The notes under the pieces were generated by a model, which did no database searches, was not told the origin of the DNA, and saw only the letters and a list, made by a program, of their open reading frames with translations. 64,000 nt of DNA, taken from positions 62,001 through 126,000 of the forward strand of contig NZ_QMIG01000004.1 of assembly GCF_003287285.1 (NCBI RefSeq), in the 5' to 3' direction. Numbering within the stretch: position 1 is the stretch's first letter; every line of letters starts with the position of its first letter. This DNA comes from Phytoactinopolyspora halophila (lineage in GTDB: Bacteria > Actinomycetota > Actinomycetes > Jiangellales > Jiangellaceae). Below, in pieces: positions 20,433 to 28,562 of this stretch. A program made the translations under genes and the position numbers.

Positions 20433-20861
20433 GGGCCGGCGGAAAGGGCCGGCGGAAAGGGCCGGCGGAAAGGGCCGGCGGAAAGGGCCGGCGGAAAGGG
20501 CCGGCGGAAAGGGCCGGCGGAAAGGGCCGGCGGAAAGGGCCGGCGGAAAGGGCCGGCGGAAAGGGCCGGCGGAAAGGGCCGGCGGAAAGGGCCGGCGGAA
20601 AGGGCCGGCGGAAAGGGCCGGCGGAAAGGGCCGGCGGAAAGGGCCGGCGGAAAGGGCCGGCGGAAAGGGCCGGCGGAAAGGGCCGGCGGAAAGGGCCGGC
20701 GGAAAGGGCCGGCGGAAAGGGCCGGCGGAAAGGGCCGGCGGAAAGGGCCGGCGGAAAGGGCCGGCGGAAAGGGCCGGCGGAAAGGGCCGGCGGAAAGGGC
20801 CGGCGGAAAGGGCCGGCGGAAAGGGCCGGCGGAAAGGGCCGGCGGAAAGGGCCGGCGGAAA
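20433..20861. repeat. 33 perfect tandem copies of a 13-bp unit
   Basis: GGGCCGGCGGAAA is repeated head to tail 33 times (429 bp) with no visible mismatch. The 13-bp unit shifts frame at each copy, so every frame on both strands is open and gives artificial 13-residue repeat proteins. I regard these as noncoding. The array ends nine bases before a small open frame and about 125 bp before moxR. Confidence 0.97.
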
Positions 20862-20870
20862 GGAGAGAAT

Positions 20871-21008
20871 ATGGGCACAAGACGTTTGTCGGGAGACATC
20901 CTCCCGGGCTCGTTTCTCGGCTCGCAATTTGCCAGACTCGTGACACGAGCGTCCGCGCCTGAGATCGGCCACAAAGGAGACGGCTGTGCCCGAGCCCCTG
21001 AACAATAG
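20871..21008 (+). CDS. Possible 45-codon leader peptide overlapping moxR
   Basis: Directly after the 13-bp array, an AAAGGAGAG ribosome-binding-like sequence is followed three bases later by ATG and a 45-codon open frame starting MGTRRLSGDI. It ends at TAG 21006-21008, inside the moxR N-terminus in another frame. It resembles no protein I know. It could be a leader peptide whose translation affects moxR, or chance. Confidence 0.2.
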   Translation: MGTRRLSGDILPGSFLGSQFARLVTRASAPEIGHKGDGCARAPEQ

Positions 21009-22023
21009 TCCTTCCGACGACGTGCCCAGCGACGGCACGCTGCCGGGCGCTGCGACGAGCGGCGAGCTCAACCTGGCGGACCTCACCGAGGTCGCGGACC
21101 GGCTGCAGACTGCTATCGGCGGCGTGGTCGAAGGAAAATCTGAGGTCATCGAACTCGCACTGGCCACGCTGTTCGCCGAGGGACATCTATTGATCGAGGA
21201 CGTACCCGGCGTTGGCAAGACGCTGCTGGCCAAAGCGATGGCCCGGGCGATCGATTGCTCGGTGCGGCGGATCCAGTTCACGCCCGATCTGATGCCCAGT
21301 GACGTCACCGGCGTCTCGGTCTTCAACCAGGAGTCGCGCGAGTTCGAGTTCAAGCCCGGCGGCGTGTTCGCCAACGTCGTCGTCGGAGACGAGATCAACC
21401 GGGCCTCGCCCAAGACCCAATCGGCGTTGCTGGAGTGCATGGAGGAGCGCCAGGTCACCGTCGACGGCACGACGTACCCCCTGGATACTCCCTTCATGGT
21501 GGTCGCCACCCAGAACCCCATCGAGATGGAGGGCACCTACCCCCTCCCGGAAGCACAACGCGATCGCTTCATGATCCGCCTGTCCATGGGGTATCCGGCG
21601 ACATCATCCGAGATCGACATGATCGACACGCACGGTGCCTACACGGGGCTCGACACGCTCGAACCCGTCACCGACGCGGCCCACATGCGCAAGCTCGTCG
21701 GTCTCGTCCGGGATGTGTACGTGTCCGAGGCCGTCAAGAACTATTCCGTCGCCCTCACGGCTGCGACCCGCACATCGTCGGAGCTGCGCCTCGGCGCTTC
21801 GCCCCGGGCAACCCTGCACCTCGTCCGGGCCGCCAAGGCTTGGGCCGCCCTCGACGGCCGCGATTACGTGCTGCCCGACGATCTGCAGGCACTCGCCGTT
21901 CCGGTCCTCGCACATCGCCTGCTGCCCACGGCGGAGGCACAGATCGGGCGGCGCGACACCGCGGGCGTGGTCACCAGCATCGTCCAGCAGACCCCGGTGC
22001 CGGAAGGTCAGCCCGGAACATGA
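20986..22023 (+). CDS. MoxR-family AAA+ ATPase
   Basis: MoxR ATPases act as chaperones that mature partner proteins, often with a DUF58 protein beside them. The 345-residue product has Walker A DVPGVGKTLLAKA (about residue 73), Walker B VVVGDEINRASPKTQ (about 130), the sensor stretch MVVATQNPIEMEGTYPLPEAQRDRF kept in full, and the C-terminal lid. The GTG start at 20986 has AAAGGAGACGGCT before it. It is the first gene of a three-gene operon. Its stop overlaps the next ATG as ATGA. Confidence 0.92.
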   Translation: MPEPLNNSPSDDVPSDGTLPGAATSGELNLADLTEVADRLQTAIGGVVEGKSEVIELALATLFAEGHLLIEDVPGVGKTLLAKAMARAIDCSVRRIQFTPDLMPSDVTGVSVFNQESREFEFKPGGVFANVVVGDEINRASPKTQSALLECMEERQVTVDGTTYPLDTPFMVVATQNPIEMEGTYPLPEAQRDRFMIRLSMGYPATSSEIDMIDTHGAYTGLDTLEPVTDAAHMRKLVGLVRDVYVSEAVKNYSVALTAATRTSSELRLGASPRATLHLVRAAKAWAALDGRDYVLPDDLQALAVPVLAHRLLPTAEAQIGRRDTAGVVTSIVQQTPVPEGQPGT

Positions 22024-23339
22024 CTCGCTGGCTGTCCGGATTGACCCGTCGCGGGTGGGCGTTTCTGGCGCTCGGCTCGGGTGTCGTTGTGGCCGCAATC
22101 CTCGTCGGACAGCAGGACATCTTGCGCGCCGGCATCTTGCTTCTCATCCTTCCCCTCGCCAGCTTGCTCATCGCCGCCAGGAGCCGGGTGCACCTGAACG
22201 CCCGCCGAACCGTCGAGCCGCAACGCTTGCCGGTGGGTTCGCGCAGCACCGTCCGTCTCGAACTTGCCAACCAGACGCGAACGCCCATCGGTGTGGTGCT
22301 TGTCGAGGACACGTTGCCGTATACGCTCGGCAGCCGCCCCCGATTCGTGCTGGACAACGTATGGTCTCGATTTCGCCGCGAGGTCACGTACGAGCTCCAG
22401 CCCGCCACCCGCGGCCGCTTTTCCATCGGGCCACTTACCGTGCGGGTCACCGATCCGTTCGGCCTGATCGAGTTCCGTCGCGCCTTCAGCGACGTCGCGA
22501 CCTTGATCGCAACCCCGGTTGTGTGGCCGCTGCCCACCGTTCGGCTGACGGGCGAATGGACCGGCAGCGGGGCGACCCGGCCCCGCGCGATCGCCACCGC
22601 AGGAGAAGAGGACGCCACGGTGCGCGCTTACCGCGACGGCGACGACATGCGCCGGGTGCACTGGCGCGCCACGGCCCATCACGGCGAGCTCATGGTGCGC
22701 CGCGAGGAGCAACCATGGCAGAGCAGGGCCAGCATCTTGCTGGACACCAGGCTCAGCGGGCACGCCGGTGAGGGACCAGACTCCTCCTTCGAATGGGCGA
22801 TCAGCGCCGCCGCGTCGGTCGGCGTGCACCTGGCGGAGCGCGGCTACCTGGTGCGCCTCGTCAACGAGCAGTCCGGCGCTGCCGGCCCGGCGGCAACCGA
22901 CGGGCAGCACTCGGCACGCGAACCAGTCAGTTCCCGGGTCCAGCTCCTCGACACGCTCGCCGTCACGTCGGCCAGCCGCCACGTGTCCGTGGGGCACTGG
23001 TCGGACCTGCTCGACGGTCCCGAATCGGCCACCGGCATGCTGATCGCCGTGCTGGGCCGGTTACAGCCAGCCGAGGCACACATCGTCGCTCAGCTCCGGC
23101 ACAGTTCCACGGCAGCGCTGGCCATCCTGCTCGACGTCAACTCGTGGACGTCCGCCCCCACGCCGGAGAGCGAACGGGTCCGGGAGGCTGAAGTGGCCCA
23201 GATCTTGCGGCGCGGTGGCTGGAACGTGATCGAGGCCCGCCGTAGTGAGCCGCTGGCCACGGTGTGGGAACGCCTCAGCCTCGCCACTACGTCCAGCCCG
23301 TCGTCTCCCGGCTCGGTGAACATGGAGGGCGTCGCATGA
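22020..23339 (+). CDS. DUF58 domain membrane protein
   Basis: The 439-residue protein has two adjacent N-terminal membrane helices (about 13-30 and 36-52), a beta-rich extracytoplasmic part, and the DUF58 signature YRDGDDMRRVHWRATA (about residue 200), followed by a von Willebrand A-like C-terminal region. DUF58 proteins pair with MoxR ATPases and transglutaminase-like proteins, as here. Their biochemical role is not settled. The start overlaps the moxR stop and the stop overlaps the next ATG, so all three proteins are likely made together. Confidence 0.88.
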   Translation: MTRWLSGLTRRGWAFLALGSGVVVAAILVGQQDILRAGILLLILPLASLLIAARSRVHLNARRTVEPQRLPVGSRSTVRLELANQTRTPIGVVLVEDTLPYTLGSRPRFVLDNVWSRFRREVTYELQPATRGRFSIGPLTVRVTDPFGLIEFRRAFSDVATLIATPVVWPLPTVRLTGEWTGSGATRPRAIATAGEEDATVRAYRDGDDMRRVHWRATAHHGELMVRREEQPWQSRASILLDTRLSGHAGEGPDSSFEWAISAAASVGVHLAERGYLVRLVNEQSGAAGPAATDGQHSAREPVSSRVQLLDTLAVTSASRHVSVGHWSDLLDGPESATGMLIAVLGRLQPAEAHIVAQLRHSSTAALAILLDVNSWTSAPTPESERVREAEVAQILRRGGWNVIEARRSEPLATVWERLSLATTSSPSSPGSVNMEGVA

Positions 23340-25657
23340 GTACGGCGATCCGGCTGACTCTCGTCGGAGCGGTCGCCACCGCGCTGTCAGTGCTCCCCCT
23401 TCTCGAACTCACCGACACCGGAGCCTGGCTCATCCAGGCCAGCCTGGCACTTGCGCTGATCAGCGCCACCGGCCATCTCGCCCGTAGGCTTCGCCTGCCG
23501 GTGCTGCTCACCGTGATCATTCAGCTAGCCGTGCTGACCTGGTGGATCGGCTTAATGATCGCCGCGGACCTGGCCTGGCTGGGCTTTCTGCCCAGCACGG
23601 AGTGGCCCGCGAGATTCGTCGCCGTATTCGGGGACGGCGCCGAGCTGATCGCCACAACCGTCACCCCCATCGCCATACCCAACGCCGTGCTCGTGTATCT
23701 CGTCGGCGGTGCCGGACTCGTCGCCATCGTCGTCGATCTCACTGTCGGAAGTCTCAGGCGCGGCGTGCTGGCCGGGCTGCCACTCGGTTCCTGCTACGCG
23801 GTCACCGCATACGTCGAAGGTGGAGGTCTGGGCTGGTGGTGGTTCGTCCTGCCGGCCGCGGCATACCTCGCCGTGCTCATGGCCGAGAACCGGATCCGGG
23901 TTGCCGCGTGGGGACGCTCCACCAGCCAGCACCGCCACCCCCGCAATCCGCTCCAAGCCACCGACGCACTCGCGCGTAGCGGACGGCGGGTCGGCGCCGT
24001 GGCCATCGCCGCTGCCGTCGCCGTCCCAGCCACCGCCCCGGTGCTCAGCGACGGTTTCCTCTCCGGACATGGCAGCGGTGGTAGTGGCGGCGACGGGCGC
24101 ACCATCCGCACCGACAACCCGATCCTCGATCTACAGCGCAACCTCACGAGGCCGGACAACGTCGACGTGTTGCGCTACGAAGCCTCCGACGAAGCACCCC
24201 ACTACATTCGTACGGTCACTCTCGATTCCTTCGACGGCGAGGTCTGGCAAACGTCGGACCGCCCGGTCCCGGAGGAGCAGCGGGTGGACGAAGGGTTGCC
24301 CGAACCTCCCGGGATGGACATCGACGATCCCGACGAGATCGAGCTCCACTTCGAGATCACCGACAACTACAGCTCGCGCTGGCTGCCCCTGGTCTATCCA
24401 GCACAGCAGATCGAGATCGCGGGCGACTGGCGCTACGACGTCGCCACCCTCGACGTCGTTTCCACCGACGACGACGTGCTGGGCACCGAATACACGACGG
24501 TCAGCCTGGACGTGCCGCTCGACGCGGAGATCCTGCAGGACGCCGGCTCCCCGGATTCCGACGTGGAGGAATTGACCGAGCTTCCCGACGAGCTACCCGA
24601 GAGCGTCATCGAGCACGCCGAGGAGGTCACCTCGGACGCCGAGGGCGACTTCGCCAAGGCCGTGGCACTTCAGGAGTGGTTCAGGGGCTCGGCCTTCACC
24701 TACGACCTGGATACGCAGGCTGGGACCTCGACCTCGGCGGTGGTCGACTTCCTCGAAGACCGCCGGGGTTACTGCGAGCAGTTCGCCGGCACGATGGCGA
24801 TCATGGCTCGCTACCTGGGCATTCCGGCACGGGTCGCCGTCGGCTTCACACCGGGCACGTTCGAAGGGGACGCCACCTGGCTAGTCCGCGCCCACGATGC
24901 CCATGCCTGGCCCGAGCTGTACTTCGAGGGTGTCGGCTGGGTTCCGTGGGAGCCGACGCCGGCCGCGCGCACCGGCACGGCTCCGGAATGGACAACGGAG
25001 CCGAGGGAGGCACCGTCGACCGACGGAGAAACCCCGGAGGGCTCCGACGCGACGACGGCACCCGACGATCAGGAAACCCTGCCCGAGGAAGAAATGTTCG
25101 GTGGCGGTGGCAGCGCCACGCCCGGCGAGACCACCAGGTGGCCGTGGGCGATCGTCGCGATCGCCGGCATCGGCATCGTACTCGTTGCCGTGCCGTCCAG
25201 ACTTGCGGCGCTACGCCGGTGGCTGCGCTGGCGGCGTGCCGGCACCGACCCCGTGGCCTGCGCCTCCGCCGCTTGGTCCGACCTCAGTGAGGCTACCCGA
25301 GACGCCGGATTCGCTTGGAACACCGCGGCGACGCCCCGCACCGTCGGGCGGACGCTCGCGGCTTCGGCCGGGCTCACCGGCACCGACCGCGATCTTCTCG
25401 ATCACTTGGTGGGTGTGGTGGAACGGGCCCGCTACGCTCGCACCCACGAACAGGTGACGTTCTTGCGGGGTGACACGGCCGTGCTGTGTGCCACGCTGCG
25501 CCACTCTGCAGGACGCGGGCGACGCCTGCGGGCGTTCCTCTGGCCCACGGCGTTGCGCGACGCCGTTCGGGCGGGCGCGCAGCGGATCAGCGCCATGCTC
25601 GACCGGTGGGAGTCCGCCAGATCTCGTCGATTGAAGGACGCGCCGCTACGCCGGTGA
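23336..25657 (+). CDS. Membrane transglutaminase-like protein (DUF3488, TgpA type)
   Basis: The 773-residue protein starts with six or so membrane helices (to about residue 235, the DUF3488/TgpA_N region). An extracytoplasmic segment and a transglutaminase core follow: the catalytic Cys in RRGYCEQFAGTMA (about residue 480) and the His in HDAHAWPEL (about 520). A Thr/Glu/Asp-rich linker, one more membrane helix (about 602-620) and a cytoplasmic DUF4129-like tail end it. It probably acts on wall or surface proteins as a protease, amidase or cross-linking enzyme. The exact reaction is unknown. It is the last gene of the moxR operon. Confidence 0.87.
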   Translation: MSTAIRLTLVGAVATALSVLPLLELTDTGAWLIQASLALALISATGHLARRLRLPVLLTVIIQLAVLTWWIGLMIAADLAWLGFLPSTEWPARFVAVFGDGAELIATTVTPIAIPNAVLVYLVGGAGLVAIVVDLTVGSLRRGVLAGLPLGSCYAVTAYVEGGGLGWWWFVLPAAAYLAVLMAENRIRVAAWGRSTSQHRHPRNPLQATDALARSGRRVGAVAIAAAVAVPATAPVLSDGFLSGHGSGGSGGDGRTIRTDNPILDLQRNLTRPDNVDVLRYEASDEAPHYIRTVTLDSFDGEVWQTSDRPVPEEQRVDEGLPEPPGMDIDDPDEIELHFEITDNYSSRWLPLVYPAQQIEIAGDWRYDVATLDVVSTDDDVLGTEYTTVSLDVPLDAEILQDAGSPDSDVEELTELPDELPESVIEHAEEVTSDAEGDFAKAVALQEWFRGSAFTYDLDTQAGTSTSAVVDFLEDRRGYCEQFAGTMAIMARYLGIPARVAVGFTPGTFEGDATWLVRAHDAHAWPELYFEGVGWVPWEPTPAARTGTAPEWTTEPREAPSTDGETPEGSDATTAPDDQETLPEEEMFGGGGSATPGETTRWPWAIVAIAGIGIVLVAVPSRLAALRRWLRWRRAGTDPVACASAAWSDLSEATRDAGFAWNTAATPRTVGRTLAASAGLTGTDRDLLDHLVGVVERARYARTHEQVTFLRGDTAVLCATLRHSAGRGRRLRAFLWPTALRDAVRAGAQRISAMLDRWESARSRRLKDAPLRR

Positions 25658-25880
25658 CGGCCACCCGCAACGGGCGCGGCTGACAACCCTGCCCGCTCAC
25701 CAACCCCTGCCCGAGGGCCTTCTGCCGAAGACGTGACGTTTGGCGTTCGGCGAGGCAGGCGCACAGCGACGATCTTCGACTCGGTGCCCACGTTTCGTGT
25801 CCAGTCCGCGATCCGTTCACACCCGCACCCGCACGCTGTCCAACGGTGATGTAGCGAACGACGTCAGATCCGCCGCACGG

Positions 25881-26303
25881 TCAGTTGCCGTATCCGCGCT
25901 CCCGCCGCTGACGCCAACGTTCCTCCATGCGCTGCATGAACGACGCTCCGTCACGCTGGCGGCCAGAACGCCGCTGCCGACGTGGTGAACCAGGCCCGAT
26001 ATCCGGGATCTCGCCACCGTCTTCCGAAACCTCGGGAGCTCGTCTCCACGATGTCACGCCCAGCCACGCCGAGCCGAGCATCACGACGAATCCAGCCACA
26101 CCGAGGGGAATGATCTCGGTGATCGCACCCGTCATCAACATGACGATACCGATGACGAACGCGATACCGGCCCACACCGCGCGGCGGATGCAACGCCGAC
26201 GTAAATCGGAGCCACGCATGGTCGTGGCGAACTTCGGATCCTCAGCCTGGAGCGCCTGCTCCATCTGCTCGAGCAGCCGCTGCTCATGATCGGAGAGAGG
26301 CAC
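25881..26303 (-). CDS. DUF3040 family membrane protein
   Basis: The 140-residue protein begins with the DUF3040 signature PLSDHEQRLLEQMEQAL, then FATTMRG, two membrane helices (about 42-60 and 65-85), and a basic cytoplasmic tail. This family is confined to actinobacteria and its function is unknown. The start is a GTG at 26303 with GGAGGGAAACG upstream, which fits better than longer starts. It converges on the transglutaminase gene across a 223-bp spacer in which I see no clear terminator. Confidence 0.85.
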   Translation of the reverse strand: MPLSDHEQRLLEQMEQALQAEDPKFATTMRGSDLRRRCIRRAVWAGIAFVIGIVMLMTGAITEIIPLGVAGFVVMLGSAWLGVTSWRRAPEVSEDGGEIPDIGPGSPRRQRRSGRQRDGASFMQRMEERWRQRRERGYGN

Positions 26304-26447
26304 CGTTTCCCTCCAACGAACGCGGACTAACAAGGGGTGTTGCTCCTGCCACTTCAAGCATATGCGGCGATTGCGCGCCGCGAAAGCCAGGATGGCCTTC
26401 CTCGTGACAGACGTCGCCAATACGGGACATCCTCCGCCGCGACTCAC

Positions 26448-27221
26448 TCATGTGAGCGACGCCACGATGTGCAAGGCAGCCGCGAGAGAGCGCATCTCCG
26501 GCAGCTCCGCCGCCCGTTCCTCCAAGGTGGCCAGAGCTCGCATGTCGACTGGATCGTCGACGAAAGCCCCCGGGACCAGTTCGCTGAACATCCGTACCCC
26601 GTGGACGGCGTCGACGGTCAGGCCGGCCTCATCGACCAGTTTCCGCAGCCCCGCTTCGGTGAATCGACGAGGCAACGGGTCGGTACTGCCCCACCGGCCC
26701 TCCGGATCCTCCAGGAGGCGGCAGGCCGCTTCCAGGTGCCCGGCGAGCGCCTTGCCTATCACGGCAGCGCTGCGCTGCGCGGCAACGATACTGACGATAG
26801 CGCCCGGTCGCAGGCAGTCGACCATGCCCGTGAGCGCCGTCTGGGGCTCATCGACCACTTCGAGAACACCGTGGCATACGACGACGTCGACACTCGCTCG
26901 CGGCACCGCTGAGCGTAACCCGGCCGCGTCGCCCTGTATCGGAGTAATCTGCTCGGTCACCCCGGCCTCACGGGCACGCTGGCGCAGGGTGGCCAGCGCG
27001 TTCGGGCTGGGATCGACCACGGTGACGGCATGTCCGTCCGCGGCCAGCGGCACGGCGAGCGTGCCGCTCCCGCCGCCCACGTCGACAATGTCGAGTGCGG
27101 AGCGATTCAACGTCTCGCGCTGCCGGTTCACCACCGAGAGCAACTGGTCCCACACGGTCAGGCTCGTCCCGTGGCGTTCCGCACCCGTCATCTCCCGCCT
27201 CCACAGTTCCCTCGTCGTCAT
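26448..27221 (-). CDS. Class I SAM-dependent methyltransferase
   Basis: The 257-residue protein has the SAM-binding motif I IVDVGGGSGTLAVPLA (about residue 45), the acidic motif VTVVDPSPNAL (about 67), and VVVCHGVLEVVDEP (about 112). It resembles the small-molecule methyltransferases often found beside DUF3040 genes in actinobacteria. The substrate cannot be told from sequence. It lies 144 bp upstream of the DUF3040 gene on the same strand. Confidence 0.85.
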   Translation of the reverse strand: MTTRELWRREMTGAERHGTSLTVWDQLLSVVNRQRETLNRSALDIVDVGGGSGTLAVPLAADGHAVTVVDPSPNALATLRQRAREAGVTEQITPIQGDAAGLRSAVPRASVDVVVCHGVLEVVDEPQTALTGMVDCLRPGAIVSIVAAQRSAAVIGKALAGHLEAACRLLEDPEGRWGSTDPLPRRFTEAGLRKLVDEAGLTVDAVHGVRMFSELVPGAFVDDPVDMRALATLEERAAELPEMRSLAAALHIVASLT

Positions 27222-27292
27222 GACCTGGTTGTACCCATGAACTCAAGCTTCGCAACGCCATCTGGCCCGCGCTCACGCGCCCTCACACGGGT

Positions 27293-28324
27293 TCAGCTCT
27301 CGCTCGAACGCGCCCACAGGTTCAGGCTGGCATCCACGGCATACGGCTCGATCGCAGCGATCTCGTCATCGGCCAGCTCCAGCCGTTCCAGAGCACCGAG
27401 ATTGTCCAGCAGCTGCTCTGGCGTGCGCGCACCCACCAGGACCGAGGTCACGCGATCGTCGCGGAGAGCCCAGCTCAACGCCAGCTGAGCGAGCGTCTGA
27501 CCACGCTCCGCGGCAATCCGGTTCAACGCGCCGATCCGTTCCCGGACGTTGTCCGTGACCAGCGACGGATCAAACGATCCCGCACGGGCCGCGCGGGCGT
27601 CGTCGGGGATGCCATCGAGATACTTCGACGTCAGCAAGCCCTGTGCCAGCGGCGAGAAGGCGATCACTCCGATGCCCAGCTCGCCGACCGCATCCAGCAA
27701 GCCCGTCTCGATCCACCGGTTGAACATCGAATACGACGGCTGATGAATGGTCACCGGTGTACCGAGCTCTGCCATGATCTGCGCCGCTTCCCGCGTGCGT
27801 TGCGCGGAGTACGACGATATGCCGGCATACAGCGCCCGTCCCGAGCGAACGGCAGTGTCGAGCGCACCCAGGGTCTCCTCGAGCGGCGTGGCCGGATCGA
27901 CGCGATGCGAATAGAAGATGTCGACGTAATCCAGACCCATCCGTTTCAGCGACTCGTCGAGACTCGCCAACAGGTACTTCCGGGACCCCCAATCACCGTA
28001 CGGGCCCGGCCACATGTCGTAGCCGGCTTTCGTCGAGATGATCAGCTCGTTTCGGTAGGGCTTGAGATCCTCGGCGAAGATCCGCCCGAAGTTCTTCTCG
28101 GCCGATCCCGGTGGCGGGCCGTAGTTGTTCGCGAGATCGAAGTGGGTGATTCCACGGTCGAACGCTGTGCGGACGATTTCGCGCTGGGTGGCCAGCGGCG
28201 CGTCGTCGCCGAAATTCTGCCAGAGCCCGAGCGATATCGCGGGCAGATCGAGACCAGTTCGTCCACACCGGCGATAGCGCATCGAATCGTAGCGGTCCTC
28301 GGCCGCACGGTAGGGCGAGTTCAC
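27293..28324 (-). CDS. Aldo-keto reductase (YghZ / L-glyceraldehyde-3-phosphate reductase type)
   Basis: The 343-residue TIM-barrel NADPH oxidoreductase has the catalytic Asp and Tyr in THFDLANNYGPPPGSAE (about residue 60), the catalytic Lys in IISTKAGYDMWPGPYG (about 97) and the nucleotide-binding C-terminal region VLVGARTPEQLLDN. The GPPPGSAE and MWPGPYGDWGSRK stretches mark the YghZ/MgrA branch, which reduces L-glyceraldehyde 3-phosphate and other aldehydes. The GTG at 28324 was chosen because AGGAAAGG lies eight bases upstream. It appears monocistronic. Confidence 0.87.
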   Translation of the reverse strand: MNSPYRAAEDRYDSMRYRRCGRTGLDLPAISLGLWQNFGDDAPLATQREIVRTAFDRGITHFDLANNYGPPPGSAEKNFGRIFAEDLKPYRNELIISTKAGYDMWPGPYGDWGSRKYLLASLDESLKRMGLDYVDIFYSHRVDPATPLEETLGALDTAVRSGRALYAGISSYSAQRTREAAQIMAELGTPVTIHQPSYSMFNRWIETGLLDAVGELGIGVIAFSPLAQGLLTSKYLDGIPDDARAARAGSFDPSLVTDNVRERIGALNRIAAERGQTLAQLALSWALRDDRVTSVLVGARTPEQLLDNLGALERLELADDEIAAIEPYAVDASLNLWARSSES

Positions 28325-28471
28325 GTGTAGATCCTTTCCTGGGCGTCGGCTCATGGTGCGAACCTATCGCGCTCCTCCTCATGACCACCTGCACGCCGCA
28401 ACACGCTCTCTCGGGCAACGACACGTTCAGCAGGCATGTCGCCGCTCGAGAAGAGCCGTCACAGCCCAAAA

Positions 28472-28506
28472 AGCGGGGAACCGGGCTTGCTCACCGGTTC
28501 CCCGCT
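28472..28506 (-). terminator. Intrinsic terminator after nrdJ
   Basis: A perfect 13-bp stem (28472-28484 with 28494-28506) with a 9-nt loop is followed on the minus strand by a short T-run (TTTTT overlapping the stem base). It lies 57 bp after the nrdJ stop codon. Confidence 0.8.
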
Positions 28507-28562
28507 CATGGGTCGCGACCTCTTCACCAGCGGACGTCACATATGAGGTCAGCGAAATCTCA

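Noticed and set aside
20103-21536. Long open frames on both strands with 13-residue repeats across the 13-bp array
   Set aside because: A 13-bp unit without stop codons is open in all six frames. The frames have no domain, and one runs antisense through moxR.
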